A DNA stretch of 64,000 nt from Erpobdella octoculata. Its lineage: Eukaryota; Annelida; Clitellata; Hirudinida; Erpobdellidae. The translations under genes were made by a program, and so were the position numbers. This document shows positions 45,745 to 57,683 of this stretch, piece after piece. Every line of letters begins with the position of its first letter. The first letter of the stretch is position 1. The notes under the pieces are model-generated. The model worked only from the letters and a program-made list of their open reading frames with translations, did no database searches and had not been told where the DNA came from. The DNA lies in the NCBI GenBank assembly GCA_963978895.1, contig OZ022242.1:25399424-25463423 (forward strand). Direction: 5' to 3'.

Positions 45745-46140
45745 CTGCACGGGGCGATTTTTTACGGCCCGACTTGGTCCGGTCCGTCGACAACTTCGAT
45801 CAGCCCGCCTCATAAGCCAAAATTTCAGGCACGGCCCATATAATTCGGGCCTGGCCCGTTTTTACAGGCCTAAAATTTCTATATACCTGGCGAAAAATCT
45901 CGGCCCGTCCCACCTTGACTTCAGGTTTGGCCCATCCGGTCTGAAGACCCTAAAATCACAGCTTAACCGGTCCGTGCAGCACTCTTAATCCATAGTGCAC
46001 TACACAGATTTTTTTAGACCCGGTCCGGCTTATTTAATAGACAGAACATTTCAGGCCTGCCTGGCTTGTTATTTAGACTCGAACTGCCCCGTTTCATAAG
46101 CAAAAAAGTCGAGGCCTGGACTCAACCAATTTTAACGGTA
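45745..46140 (-). repeat. GGCCC-rich repeat, inverted relative of 2935-3240
   Basis: Shares the complements of GGTGGGACGGGCCG and GGCCTGTAAAAACGG with the copy at 3105-3180. Confidence 0.55.
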
Positions 46141-46159
46141 CAAAACCTCAAAGCTTGGA

Positions 46160-46520
46160 GACTAATTTTTTGAAAAAATAATGAAACATATCTTATAATT
46201 ATAAAAAAAACCTTCATATTGAATTTTAATGTTTTTACATTTTCAGTTATTGAGTTTCTGCCTTACATTTGTAATCCTGGAAGCCAGAACCTAAAAAAAT
46301 TGCAAAACATTTGTAACTTTATCTTTTAAGTAGTATCTAGTTACTAATTTGTAGTATTTTTAGTTTCAGAGTCACATTTTTTCTACAAAAAATAAAACCC
46401 TATCCCGCCCACATTTGAAGTCCTGGAAACCAAATTTTAAAAAATTAATGAAACATGTATTTTGTTATTTTGTCAAAATAATCTCGGTACCAAATTGCAA
46501 AACTTTAACATTTTTAGTTT
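46160..46520 (-). repeat. Units of the 155-bp repeat family
   Basis: Complementary to 2291-2915 (CATTTGAAGTCCTGGAAACC near 46413). Further units lie at 48240-48330. Confidence 0.55.
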
Positions 46521-46620
46521 TTGGAGTTTTTAATCAAATTCTTTTGCATTTCCACGTCTGTCCCTGGTTCATCAAATTTTGTACCTTTGCATTTCAATGT
46601 CTCAAAGTTGCCGAAATTCA

Positions 46621-46937
46621 ACATTATAGGTAGACGGGCTATTGTGGATCTGAATATTGAGATAACGAAAATCTTACGTCAACAAGTTCTCAAAATAAAG
46701 GAAAATTCTCAAGACAAAACAATCTTGAAAAGATGTCAACACATTTGTGAAAAATTTAAAGAATGTTTTCAACCAGAAATTGGATGTCTAAAAGATTTTG
46801 AGTTAGAGATAAAGTTTAAACCTCAATCTACTCCAATATTCATGAAAGCATGTTCAATTCCATTTTCAATACAAGAAGATCTCAATCGCGCCTTAGATGC
46901 CGGAATAAAGAAAGGTGTCTGGGTTCCAGTAAAATAG
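46621..46937 (+). pseudogene. Ty3/Gypsy-like polyprotein, start of reverse transcriptase
   Basis: The frame includes LKDFELEIKFKPQSTPIFMK, ACSIPFSIQEDLNRALDAGI, KKGVWVPVK: the entry block of Gypsy RT (PVFxKAR.VPF...L..GVI.PV). It stops there. The palm, RNase H and everything up to the integrase zinc finger are deleted. Confidence 0.8.
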
Positions 46938-46939
46938 TA

Positions 46940-48098
46940 ACAGAATAGTAATACCATCAAAGATTCGTAGCCATGTTCTTCAATTGCTCCATTTAGGACA
47001 TTTCAGGATGCGAAGGATGAAACAGTTGGCTCGATCAGTTGTATATTGGCCACACATTGATCATGACATGGAGGAGCTGTGTCGAACATGTGAATCGTGT
47101 GCTGTTCTTAAAAACAATCCACCGAAGTATCCAAATCATCCATGGATATTACCTGAAAAACCATGAAGTCGCTCCATATTGATCACGCAATCAATTTCTT
47201 GGGGAATAATTGGTTAATTGTTGTCGACAGTTTTTCTAAATATCCGTGTATTCACATGACTTCAAACGTCACAGCCAAAGCTACTATGGATTTACTAGAA
47301 AAAGACTTTGCTCATTTTGGCTTTCCCCATACACTTGTTTCTGACAATGCTCCTGCATTTGTCTCAGAGGATTTTCAAAGATTTCTTGGAGAAAGAGGAA
47401 TTCTACATCTTACTGGTGCACCTTACCATCCAGCTTCAAATGGACAAGCAGAAAGATTTGTTCAAACATTCAAGAACTCTTTAAAGAAATTTCAACTTCC
47501 ATTAAAGCAAGCATTACAAGAATTTCTAATCCAGTGTAGGCAAACACCTTTGGAGTCGGGTTATTCTCCAAGTGAGCTGTTGAACGGAAAACAAATTCGA
47601 GTAAAACTGGATGCTTTGTTACCATCTGTCCCACACATTGCCCAATACAGACAGATGAAGCAAGACTCTCAAAGACCAGTTCCAACTCGAAAATCCGTAA
47701 AATACACAACAGGCTCTCCATGTTATGTTCAGTACAGCGGTCCTCAGAAGGATTGAACCCCACGATGGATCTCGGCAGAAGTTTATCGTGTTATGGGAAC
47801 ACGAAATGTTCTTGTACGCATTCTTCCCAATGGTCCAATATGGAAGCAACATGTAGAACAATTAAGGCCTCGTTATGGTGCAGAACATGACTCGGATCCA
47901 GGAGAAACTCCACCTTCAAAACATCCTATTGTTCAAGTTCAAAGAGGTCAGGTTAGAGGGATAAAGTCAGGCAGAAACCGAATACAATCTGCACCAGTTC
48001 CTGATCCTGTTCTAGAAAACTACAATCTACCACGGCGTTCAGAAAGAATTCGCCAAAAGACTTTGCGCAACATTTTGGCTGATAAGGAGGTGTTGTGA
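46940..48098 (+). pseudogene. Ty3/Gypsy-like integrase and C-terminus
   Basis: It starts HVLQLLHLGHFRMRRMKQLA with the HHCC zinc finger (H, H, then CRTCESC). The catalytic core follows with D in LHIDHAINF, D in LVSDNAPAF and E in SNGQAERFVQTFK, giving all three DDE residues. A stop at 47160 and another break near 47757 split it. The C-terminal part (GPIWKQHVEQLRPRYG, YNLPRRSERIRQKTL) runs to 48098. This retroelement is dead; no complete LTR pair was found. Confidence 0.9.
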
Positions 48099-48240
48099 GG
48101 TCTTTGGCAGAGTGACATTAGACGTTTCGAATGTTATGATTGTTTCGGACCACGAGCTCTTCCGATACATTTTCAATTGCGTTTTATGTTTAAGTTTCAG
48201 AGTTTTGTACATATAATAAAGGTGTAAATATACTAATATA
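48091..48240 (+). repeat. Probable 3' LTR fragment of the Gypsy element
   Basis: It begins TGTTGTGAGG directly after a purine run GATAAGGAGG (polypurine-tract-like) and contains an AATAAA-like signal at 48216. It merges into the 155-bp repeat family at about 48241. Confidence 0.45.
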
Positions 48241-48449
48241 GACCACATTTGAGGTCCTGGAAACCAAATTTTAAGAAGATCCCGTTGTTTTAGAAAAACA
48301 TTTGTTTTCAAGTTTCATCCTCTCAGGAGAAAAATTTTCAAAAATCCCTTCTTAGTGGGTGCTTACGCTAAAAAATTAATATAAGTCCCAAATTTCACGT
48401 TCTTAGGATGAGGCGTTTGAGCTCGGCGTTGATTATCAATTGATTATGT

Positions 48450-48629
48450 ATATATATATATAATGTAAGATGGCATAAGATTTTCTTTAAGACAAGCTCG
48501 ATTAAAAATGAGTCTCCATTTAGCCGCTATGAGTTTTATAGATACTTTCTCAATATTTCGGAACAACGTTTTTTGTCTACTGCAACACGTATTAAGAAAA
48601 GTATTAACATTTAAAACTTTCTTTATTTC
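48450..48629 (-). pseudogene. PLE N-terminal fragment ending in TA
   Basis: The minus frame reads IKKVLNVNTFLNTCCSRQKT, KVSIKLIAAKWRLIFNRACL, KENLMPS and ends at the TA tract 48450-48462. It follows a ribozyme relic and is the 3' pseudo-LTR of the PLE at 49029-51073. Confidence 0.75.
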
Positions 48630-48670
48630 AGACTTGCGGGCCGTTTCGGCTTTCGCCATCTTCAGAGTCT
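48630..48670 (-). ncRNA. Hammerhead ribozyme with altered cleavage site
   Basis: Minus strand: stem I AGACT, CTGAAGA, T, stem II GGC-GAAA-GCC, GAAA, stem III CGGCCCG, then CA where UH is required, stem I' AGTCT. Stems and core are intact, but the UH dinucleotide is changed (U to C), so cleavage should be lost. Confidence 0.6.
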
Positions 48671-48895
48671 GTAAATACAATCGCGTATAAGGAGGCAAAA
48701 GATAAGAAAACATGTAATAACTAAATATACAAATAAACTAATATCCTCATGGAATTATCTTAATAGAAGGATATTAATAAAAATAATCAAATTTAGCCAC
48801 TGTAATTAAATTAACGTACATAAAATAAACTGGAGTTATGAGGATAAAATAAGTATAATTAAAAACGTTTAATTAAAGGATAAAATAATAGTAAC

Positions 48896-48896
48896 A

Positions 48897-48960
<64 letters not shown>
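48896..48960. repeat. (TAA)n microsatellite
   Basis: About 20 AAT units in the 3' UTR of the minus-strand PLE. Confidence 0.95.
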
Positions 48961-48962
<2 letters not shown>

Positions 48963-49028
48963 GCAAGTATTATGATAATAAATGATTAAATTAAGTTGAA
49001 ATTACATAAGATATTTAAATAAATAAAA

Positions 49029-49890
49029 TCAAGAATATCTCCGCTTTCGTCGAACAGTGATGTTCTCGTTTGAAAGTAAACTGGATAAGTACGAATAATT
49101 GTCATCAATGGGACATTCTTCTTCGACACAGGTGCGCGCGGTATCATCAGGACTAACAGGTTGATCGAAGTCATCAACAACGGTCGTGAAAGAACAAGGA
49201 CTTTCTGTGAGGATATTTTCTAAAGTATCTTTAGATGACGGATCTTGCGTTGTATCGAAATATTGCGAAAAAGAGCATGCGTCCAAAACGTCAGGACTGT
49301 TTGTTTTATACATATCACACTTATGATTAAGCTGAAACTCATCAGGTGAATCAGTCTCAAGAGAATTATCAAGTGATTGAAACAGAGCAGCAGTTACCGA
49401 TGTCGTGGAATTCATTAACATTGGAAACATCAAGAGTCGCGTTATAAAAGGTATCGGGAAGATGACCATTTGAAAGATCAAGAGGACCCATGCTATTTCC
49501 GTTAATCGAAGCGTCAACATTGTCAGAGGCAGTCAAAACATTGTTACTCTTTTCAAAATTCGGTCGTGAAGCAATGTCTTCAGTGAATCCAAATAATCTA
49601 AGAGTTGTAGAAAACTTTTCAAATTGTTTATTAATTGAAGGGCAGAGTTTCTGAATATAAAGAGCCTCTTTTATTTTAAGTCGAAGAGGATCGTATTCTT
49701 TAACAACAATATTCGAATTAGCAACGAGAACTTCACGTGTGAGTTTTCGATGATGTATTATTTCAAAATGCTGTCGAATTCTGCCAGATTGCAGATGCAT
49801 TGTTAACCTATGAGACAGTTTAGTTCTGGTATGACCAATATATTGTTCCATCTTACTGTGTGGCAACGGACATTTAAATTGGTATATCAA
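49029..49890 (-). pseudogene. PLE GIY-YIG endonuclease and C-terminus
   Basis: The frame 49890-49369 has LIYQFKCPLPHSKMEQYIGH, TRTKLSHRLTMHLQSGRIRQ, LRLKIKEALYIQKLCPSINK: the GIY-YIG domain with conserved Arg and downstream catalytic region. The tail then shifts frame to 49520-49029 and ends NENITVRRKRRYS. Two frameshifts (near 49925 and 49480) separate it from the RT upstream and from its own tail. Confidence 0.9.
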
Positions 49891-51073
49891 GTTGGTTTGC
49901 TGTAGGATATCATCTTTTTCAGGGTTCTATTGTTGGTAATTCCAAGGTTAAAAAGTTTGAGGTTTTTATAGTAAATATATAACTTCACCACGTTATTATT
50001 AGGATGTATAACTGAAACTTCTTTACTGATAATTCTACATAAAACAGATTCGTCCAGTTTATAATCGGAATGCATCTGATTTCTATAGAACAAGGTTATT
50101 AGTTTGATGTTGTCCTCTTTTACCTTCTGTGTAGAGGATTCTTTGGTAACCATCTTGGTAACAAAACTATTGATGGCGTTGTCGACAACGGTATTAGAGA
50201 AGTTATTGTTGATAAGAACTTTTTTAATCCTTTCGACTTCGATGTTGAAATCCATCCAATTCTCAGAAAATCTGTATGCCCGTAATAAATAACTATTGAT
50301 GACACTAGCCTTGTATCTGTCGGGACACTCGCTATCACCATTTAGACAGGCACCATTATTGGTTGGTTTAATGTAGACTTTAGTTGTGAGTCCGCTCTCG
50401 GTGGAAGTAATAAGAGTATCTAAGAAATCTACTTGTTGTTTATTTTGATGATTCAAATCAACAGTAAAATGTAGAACGGATTTTTCTTCAAAACTATCCT
50501 TCAACTTAAACAAATCAGACTCATTTTCCACAAGAAGAAAAATATCGTCGACATATCTAGCGTATAATAATGGTTTGGGATTGAAATTTAACAGAACAGT
50601 TGTCTGTAAATTTCCCATATAAAAATTGGCGAACGTAGGTCCGAGTGGAGACCCTATGGCGACACCGTCGACTTGGAGGTATAAATTATTATTAGGATGT
50701 CGAAATGGTGATTCTGAAGTACAGATAGTCAAAATTTGTTTCAAAAGCTCTTCAGGAATTCTTGGAGGAGGCAACGTTGAATGATTATACACGTAACGGC
50801 AGATAATTGAAATTGTCTCTTGAACAGGTACATTAGTAAATAAACTTTCAACATCTAAAGATGCACAAATTCCTTTATTCTTGCAACCGTAAACCAAGTC
50901 AACAAAATCCAAAGACGATTTTAGACTATATTGATTAGGACAAAATGGAAAAATTATCTTGTTGATATATTTAGCTAAATGATATGTAGGAGTAGGGCAT
51001 TGAGAGATTATTGAGCGTAAAGGATTACCAGCTTTGTGAGTTTTCACCATACCGTATAAGTAACCAGGTGCAT
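49887..51073 (-). pseudogene. PLE reverse transcriptase, nearly complete palm
   Basis: An open frame from the truncation in a CATA microsatellite (about 51073) to 49887. Motifs: PGYLYGMVKTHKAGNPLRS, catalytic A box CASLDVESLFTNVPVQE, B box VAIGSPLGPTFANFYMG, C box LYARYVDDIFLLVENE (YVDD), then VDFLDTLITSTESG and the linker RNQMHSDYKLDE. This is the only PLE copy here with all RT catalytic residues. The N-terminal 230 residues are missing, and a frameshift cuts the link to the endonuclease. Confidence 0.92.
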
Positions 51074-51245
51074 ACATACCTAGATACATACACACACATA
51101 CATACTTTGAATGAGCATTTAGTGCCGAAATATTGTAAAAAACACATACATACATACATACATACATACATACATAAACACAGACACACATACATGCACA
51201 TACACATACATACATACACACATACATACGCACATACATATATAT
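51074..51245. repeat. CATA/CACA microsatellite
   Basis: Tandem CATACATA and CACACATA at the 5' truncation point of the PLE. The YVCMYVC reading frames are artefacts. Confidence 0.9.
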
Positions 51246-51307
51246 ATAGTTCTCGCTCGCTCACCCGCTTTGATTATCAGTCAGTCAGGACATGTTCTTT
51301 TATATAT

Positions 51308-51416
51308 ATACTATTGGGGGCACCCGGCGTTGCCCGGGGATTTTAGAGGTTTTTCTAATGTTAGTCTCTTGCTCCAGTTTCCTTCTCCGCTTTCCCGTTC
51401 CCGGTCACTTTTCCGC

Positions 51417-51470
<54 letters not shown>

Positions 51471-51640
51471 CCCGCTTCGCTCCGCTCATTTTGTGACGGA
51501 TTTCAAAATTTTTTTCTCTATATTTGATTCCCTTTGACTCTCAAGGTTGTGTGAAAATTTCATTACGATCGGATGAATGGTGTAGCAATGCATAAAGGAC
51601 ATGAATATATACATATATACATATATACAAACATTCATTT
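51308..51640 (-). mobile_element. Non-autonomous Helitron copy, minus
   Basis: It begins (reading +) at CTATTGGGGGCACCCGGCGT, the complement of the hairpin end, with a TA tract (51418-51466) and the family leader (51490-51600). The terminal tetranucleotide is ATAG rather than CTRR. Nearly identical, in opposite orientation, to 52617-52951. Confidence 0.6.
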
Positions 51641-52074
51641 TTACCAATGCTTTTATTAACTCGTCGTCTCTGTTTCTCTGTCTGTCTGTTTGTTTCTCTG
51701 TCTGTCTGTTTGTTTCTCTGTCTGTTTCAAATCTTGCAATCAATTTTTGAGTCACTTCCTGATGATAGATTTTTTTCAAATTTTGCATACATGCTCAAAA
51801 TAGAAGACAATGCAATATTCAATTATTAGTTTTACAATAAGTCAATTAATTTAGTTATTTTTAATTAATTTCGCACATATATATATATATATATGTGTGT
51901 GTGTTTATATATATGTATGTATATGTGTACGTGTGTGTGTTTATTATATTTTTTTATCTAGGAATTTTAATATAAAATAAAAGAGTAATATAAGAAAAAA
52001 TTGATTGCAAAATTTGTGTTTTAATTACATATAAAAGCATTGGGTTTTAAAAATTCGTTTTTAATTTACTTGTT
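51641..52074. other. No gene; GTCTGTTT and TA/TG microsatellites
   Basis: CTGTCTGTTTGTTT repeats (51670-51730) and TATATG/TGTGTG tracts (51880-51945). Confidence 0.5.
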
Positions 52075-52563
52075 ATATATATAGATATATGAGATTATGT
52101 GTGTAAGTATTTATGTATGTAAGTATGTAAGTCCTTTATGTTTTTCTTCACCATTCATCTTATCGTAATGTAATTTTCACACAAGCTTGTGAGGCAATCG
52201 GAGATGGTTTTTGTAAAAATTTCTAAATCGGTCACAAAATGAGCGGAGCGAGAAAGCAAACAGAAACGGTAACTGCAGAATGAGCGGGAACGAAAAAGGA
52301 AGCGGGAACGGAAAACACAAACGAATTTTTTTTTTTTTTTTATTATAGTGTATAGTCTTTTACACCATGTGTTTTAAGACGCGGAAACAAACGAAAGCGA
52401 AAGAACGACTAGGAAAGGAAAAGTGACCGGGAACGGGAGGGCAAGCGGGAATGGGAGGTGACCGGGAGCGTGGAAACGACAGAGAGCGGGAAAGCGACAT
52501 TAAACTTTTGAGAAAAAAACCAAAATTATTTATAAGGAAAAACAAAGTTTGCTGGGTCAGCTA

Positions 52564-52564
<1 letters not shown>
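52075..52564 (+). mobile_element. Helitron of the TTTGCTGGGTCAG-CTAG family with LINE-tail insertion
   Basis: Leader CACCATTCATCTTATCGTAA (52151-52170), minisatellite, a hairpin remnant and CTAG at 52561-52564. At 52326-52383 it is interrupted by a T-rich copy of the 45-bp LINE tail block (TATAGTCTTTTACACCATG), an independent later insertion. Confidence 0.6.
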
Positions 52565-52620
<56 letters not shown>

Positions 52621-52808
52621 GAATGTTTGTATGTATGTATGTATGTATGTATGTATGTATGTATGTATGTATGTATGTATGTATGTTATTCATGCATTGC
52701 TACACCATTCATCCGATTGTAATGAAATTTTCACACAACCTTGAGAGTCAAGGGGAATCAAATATAGAGAAAAAAATTTGAAATCCGACACAAAATGAGC
52801 GAAGCGGG

Positions 52809-52839
<31 letters not shown>

Positions 52840-52951
52840 CGCGGAAAAGTGACCGGGAACGGGAAAGCGGAGAAGGAAACTGGAGCAAGAGAGACAAACA
52901 TTAGAAAAACCTCTAAAATCCCCGGGCAACGCCGGGTGCCCCCAATAGTAT
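52565..52951 (+). mobile_element. Non-autonomous Helitron copy, plus
   Basis: TA tract (52565-52617), GTATGTATG tract, family leader (52690-52800), second TA tract, minisatellite remnant and a hairpin ending CCCCCAATAG at 52951. It mirrors 51308-51640. Confidence 0.6.
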
Positions 52952-54710
52952 ATATATAAAAGAACATGTCCTGACTGACTGATAATCAACGCCGAGCTCA
53001 AACGCCTCATGCTAGGAACGTTAAATTTGGAGCTTATATTACTTTTGTAGCGTAAGCATCCCCTAACAAAGGATTTTTGAAAATTTTGCTCCTGAGAGGA
53101 TTTTTTTTATATTTGGTTTCCAAGACCTCAAACGTAGGGTGGTAAAAAGAAAAACTAAAAAAGTGAAGGTTTTAAAATTCGGTATTTGGGATCTTCTTAA
53201 AAATTAAAATTATACATGTGTAACCGTATTCAAATAATTGATTTTCTGGGACCTCAAATGTGGAGTGGAAAATATGCTTGATTGGTTATTAGAGTAACTG
53301 CCACTTAAAAATCAACAATCTATCTATCCATATATATAAAAGAACAGGTTCTGACTGACCGGACTCAAACGCCTCATCCTAGGAACGTGAAATCTGGAAC
53401 TTATATTACTTTTATAGCATAAGCACCCACTAACAAAGGATTTTTGAAAATTTTGCCCTTGAGATGATGAAACTGGAAAACAAATGTTTATTTATATGTA
53501 AAACACACATATCTTTATTTTTTGAGTAAATACTAAATAGTACTAATTTTTACTTCAGTAGCACTTTAAAATTTTGAGTAGCAGTTATTTTAAGAAACAA
53601 GTGACCCAGTTTTCCACCACACATTTTAGGTCCTGAAAACCAAATTTAAAAAAAAATGGTGAAACACGTATATAATTATTTTTTGAGTAGATACTAAATA
53701 TTAATTTTTACATCTGTAGCATTTTTAGCATTTTGTAGCATCTGTAGCAGTTTTTGAGTAGCTGTTACTTTAAAAAAAAATAAATTCCATCCCACATTTG
53801 AGGTCCTGGAAACCAAATTTTCAAAAAATGGTGAAACACGTATTTTCTCATTTTTTAAGAAGAATCTAGATACCAAATTTCAAAAGCCTCTCATTTTTGG
53901 TTTTTGAGATATGCGTTGTTTTAGAAAAAAGTTTGTTTTCCAGTTTCATACTCTCAGGGGCAAAATTTTCAAAAACCCTTTCTTAGTTGGTGCTTGCGCT
54001 ATAAAAGTACTATAAGTTTCAAATTTCACGTTCCTAGGATGAGGCGTTTGAGCTCGGCATTGATTATGAATCAGTCAGTCAGGACATGTTCTTTTATATA
54101 TATATATAGATAGATAGATAGATTGTTGATTTTTAAATGACAGTTGCTCTAATAACCAATCAACCATATTTTCCATTCCATATTTGAGGTCCCAGAAAAT
54201 AAATTATTTAAATACGGTTACACATGTATAATTTTAATTTTTTAGAAGATTCCAAATACCAAATTTTAAAACCTTCACTTTTTTAGTTTTTTCCCACCCC
54301 ACATTTGAGGTCCTGGAAACCAAATTTTAAAAAAATGGTGAAACACGGTTGACCAGCATTATTTTTTGAGTAGATACTAAATATTAATTTTTACATCTGT
54401 AGCATTTACAGTGTTTGAGTAGCTGTTACTTAAAAAAACAAAAAACCCTATTTTCCACCCCATATATGAGGTCCTGGAAACCAAATTTTCAAAAAATGGT
54501 GAAACACGTATTTTCTCAATTTTTAAGAAGAATCTAGATATCAAATTTCAAAAGCCCTTTGTTTTTGGTTTTCGAGATATACGTTGTTTTAGAAAAACAT
54601 TTGTTCTTCAGTTTCATCCTTTCAGGATCAAAATTTTCACAAATCTTTTTTTATTGGGTGCTTAGTAGTGCTTACGCTATAAAAGTAATATGAGTTCCAA
54701 ATTTCTCCTT
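52952..54710. repeat. Nested inverted repeats built from the 155-bp family
   Basis: The block AGAACATGTCCTGACTGACT (52971) and its surroundings to about 53330 reappear inverted at 54040-54310, with a second pair (about 53340-53460 against 53900-54060) inside. The centre is near 53720. No ORF. The TATATATAAAAGAACATG start resembles Helitron 5' ends. Confidence 0.7.
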
Positions 54711-54711
54711 C

Positions 54712-56255
54712 CTAGCCCAGTCGTTGAACCAAAATCTGATGATCAACGGTGTCGAAGGCAGCTGACATGTCAAGCATTGACATTAAGACAAAGTTATGAC
54801 CGTAGATGGATGAGAAGATGTCTGACAGAACCTGCGTCAGCGCTGTCTTGGTGGAGTGGAATCCGATATGCCGATTGGAATTCAGGAAACAATCCGACGA
54901 TGTCGGTGTAGTTGACAACCTGTCGGGCAACAATCCGCTCTAGCATTTTAGATAGTACAGACTGATTAGATATAGGTCTGTAGTTGACGACGTCAGGGCT
55001 CCAAACCTTACTTCTTTAGTAGAGGGGTGATAACAGCAGCTTGAAAGAATGTGGAAACGTGCCGGTTGATAAGGAATTGTTCAACAGAAAAGTGATGAAG
55101 GGTGCAATGGCAGACTCACACTCCTTCAACAGCCACGTCGGGATGAGGTTGACAGAAGATTGTTTGTTTTGAGAGTTCCGGATGGCGGTGATTACATCAG
55201 AGACGGTGACGGGATAGAAGGACGAGAAAGTGTGCGATGTTGTAGAGAACGTCGGTTGACCAGCATCGGTGGTAGATGCTCTTATGTCGGCAACCTTTCT
55301 AACGAAGAACTCATTAAACTTCTCCGAGTGTATTGAGTTGTCGACCGACGCACGGCAACGACCGAAGACTCTGTCAATTGTCCGCCACAATTTCCGAGGT
55401 ACAGACCTGTTTGAGCCGATCTCATCAAGCCAGAAACTGTTTCATATTTTATTGAGGAGACGACGATAAGCATGGGTTTGATTTATACAAAGAAAGTGGT
55501 TTGTTGATTTATCTTTCGCTGTGGAGCTGCCACAGTACCGCCGCCACGATCGTCTGACGGCATCACCACAAAACTCGTCATACCACGGATCCGACGACGC
55601 TTACGGACTGTGACGGTCTTGACCGGCAATAGCCAATCAAGTATGCAGACAATGACGTCATCGTAGAGCCTGCCCAGCTGGTCGATATTGATAGTATTAA
55701 GATGTGCCTCGTCGGAGAATGGAGAGCCGTTCGGAAATCGTCGACATTCAGACGACTCCACAATCGTTGAGTGGAGGTTGAGTAGGAACGCGTCATGACT
55801 TAAAGGTGAGTCGACCACTTGATGAGAAGATGGTCGGACAGGCTTGTGTCGATGACGGTGGTCGTAGGCACAGGCAGATCACAACGGGTCAGGACCACGT
55901 CGAGAAGGCCACCGCGATCGTGTGTCGGCTGGTCGACATGATTGACAAGACCGAAGGGCTGGTGAGTGTAGTTAGCCTGATCGTGAATTTGGAAAGGTTT
56001 GCATTGACTAAGGATATGGCGACCAGTTCCACAGCTGTTAAGGTAACTACAACGTTCGCCCAGTTGGGAGTCGTCACTTTTCACTCCTCTTGTCATATCG
56101 TTTTTGTGGTGTTGGCCTCGGCGCCCTCTATATCTTAACAGTCCAATTGATTTAAGGTCGTACAGCAGTGTAAGGCTGTTTGACAGAATCCTGTTCGATG
56201 CAAGTAGCCTTCTAATTGCGTACAGTTGACCTCGTGTGTACGCAATGTGCGACAT
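54712..56255 (-). pseudogene. CR1/L2-type LINE, endonuclease C-terminus to start of RT
   Basis: Minus order: RGGLLDVVLTRCDLPVP and TSLSDHLLIKW (endonuclease end, 55900-55800), a linker (55818-55483), HSEKFNEFFVRKVADIRAST (55330-55270), NLIPTWLLKECESAIAPFIT and the RT block LTQVLSDIFSSIYGHNFV with LDMSAAFDTVDHQILVQRLG (54770-54712). It is cut at 54712 by the inverted-repeat region, so the catalytic box is missing. Frameshifts are near 55820 and 55480. GC content is higher than the surroundings. Confidence 0.85.
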
Positions 56256-56680
56256 ATCGCGAGACTGACAAATATAATGGTTTTTTTTTAAACTGACATT
56301 TCATTAATGTTCATAATAAATATTAGACTATATGTTTCCGATTAGCAGTATTCTTGACGAATAGGTTTCAGTTTAGCAGTATTCTTTACGAATAGGTTTC
56401 AGTTTAGCAGTGTTCTTGACGAATAGGTTTCAGGTCAAAATTCCAGTTTGGTAGAATTATAGACGAATGGTATATGGTAATAGACAGAGATTCAAGATGG
56501 ATTCCAACCACGACGAACCGCCGGGGCAATAGAGGCAACCAACATATCCACTCGAGTCGAACGCGATTCGGAACTTAAAATGATCAATATGAGAACGTCG
56601 AGTTTGCTAATAAGGTTTGCCACCTAGCAAAAAAAGTAAAAAAGTACAAATAACATTTAATCTAAAAACTCAAATGCTTC

Positions 56681-56685
<5 letters not shown>
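56256..56685. other. No gene; short TTTCAG-CAGTATTCTT repeats
   Basis: GTTTCAGTTTAGCAGT(A/G)TTC occurs three times at 56335-56430. Confidence 0.5.
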
Positions 56686-56716
<31 letters not shown>

Positions 56717-56720
<4 letters not shown>

Positions 56721-56872
56721 TAGCGGGTCCGGGAGAGGGGCCCCGGCCCCCCTCCCGTGGATTCCAAAATTTACTTTTTTTGAAATACTAAAAAAAATGT
56801 TTGACTACTTTTTAGGTAAATTACAAAATTTTTAGCATCTGGCAGTGGTTTTCCAGTGAGGTGTGTGGATAT
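56717..56872. mobile_element. hAT-like element end, copy 2
   Basis: CAGTAGCGGGTCCGGGAG start, then closely similar to 6968-7117. It sits directly after a TA tract (56686-56716). Confidence 0.55.
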
Positions 56873-56934
56873 AAGAGCAAAGGTTATTGTAAGGTTTATC
56901 GACAGTTAATCGACCCTAATTGGAAGTCGACTAA

Positions 56935-57092
56935 CCTGCGAAGGAGTCGATTATCCTGCGAAGGAGTCGATTATCCTGCGAAGGATTCGATTATCCTGCG
57001 AAGGAGTCAATTATCCTGCGAAGAAGTCGATTATCCTGCGAAGAAGTCGGTTATCCTGCAAGTCGATTATCCTGCAAGTCGATTAACCAGTG
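56935..57092 (+). repeat. Minisatellite, 20-bp unit
   Basis: Six units of GAAGGAGTCGATTATCCTGC followed by two shortened units. Units are adjacent with no spacers. Confidence 0.9.
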
Positions 57093-57683
57093 AACGCTTT
57101 GCTGTGCATGACAACAAAAAGCATCCGCATGGGTCGATATAGGTATATTAACCTAAGTGACCATTGGTTCCTATTGTTGTTGTTGTTTATTTAAGTCCTT
57201 GTCACTTTTTCAGCGTTTAAGACCACCATTGGCTCCTATTCAACTCTCTGGTCTATTTAAGGATGGCTGCTTATTCACTTGGTGGTGTTTTTACATAGAC
57301 TTCTATATCAGCACTGTACTGCAGTATCAATATTTAAAACATATTAGAAGTTTTTCTGAATTATTTAAAAATATATTTGAAAAATTTCTAAATTTTGAAT
57401 TGAGAGTTTGAAATTTTTTATTTTTTTATAATTCAGTCGCTAGAGTTACGCGCTATAGGCAAGTTCCTGTATACGCCCACAAGGCACACACACAAATAAC
57501 CATCTATCTCATCTACAAAAAAGACAAAAAAACATTCTCAGGCTTTACATTTGTTTAGCATAAATACTAAAAGCTACCATTATAATTTAAAACGTTGGTC
57601 CTGATTGTTTCACATTCTCTGATGCGGCCCACGTTTTCAGCTATAGAATTGTACTATCGTATTGATAGTTTTTATTATGTATA
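57093..57683. other. No gene recognised
   Basis: AT-rich sequence without recognised homology. Confidence 0.4.

Noticed and set aside
56935..57092. CRISPR-like array
   Set aside because: The 20-bp units are directly adjacent with no spacers and the genome is eukaryotic; it is a minisatellite.
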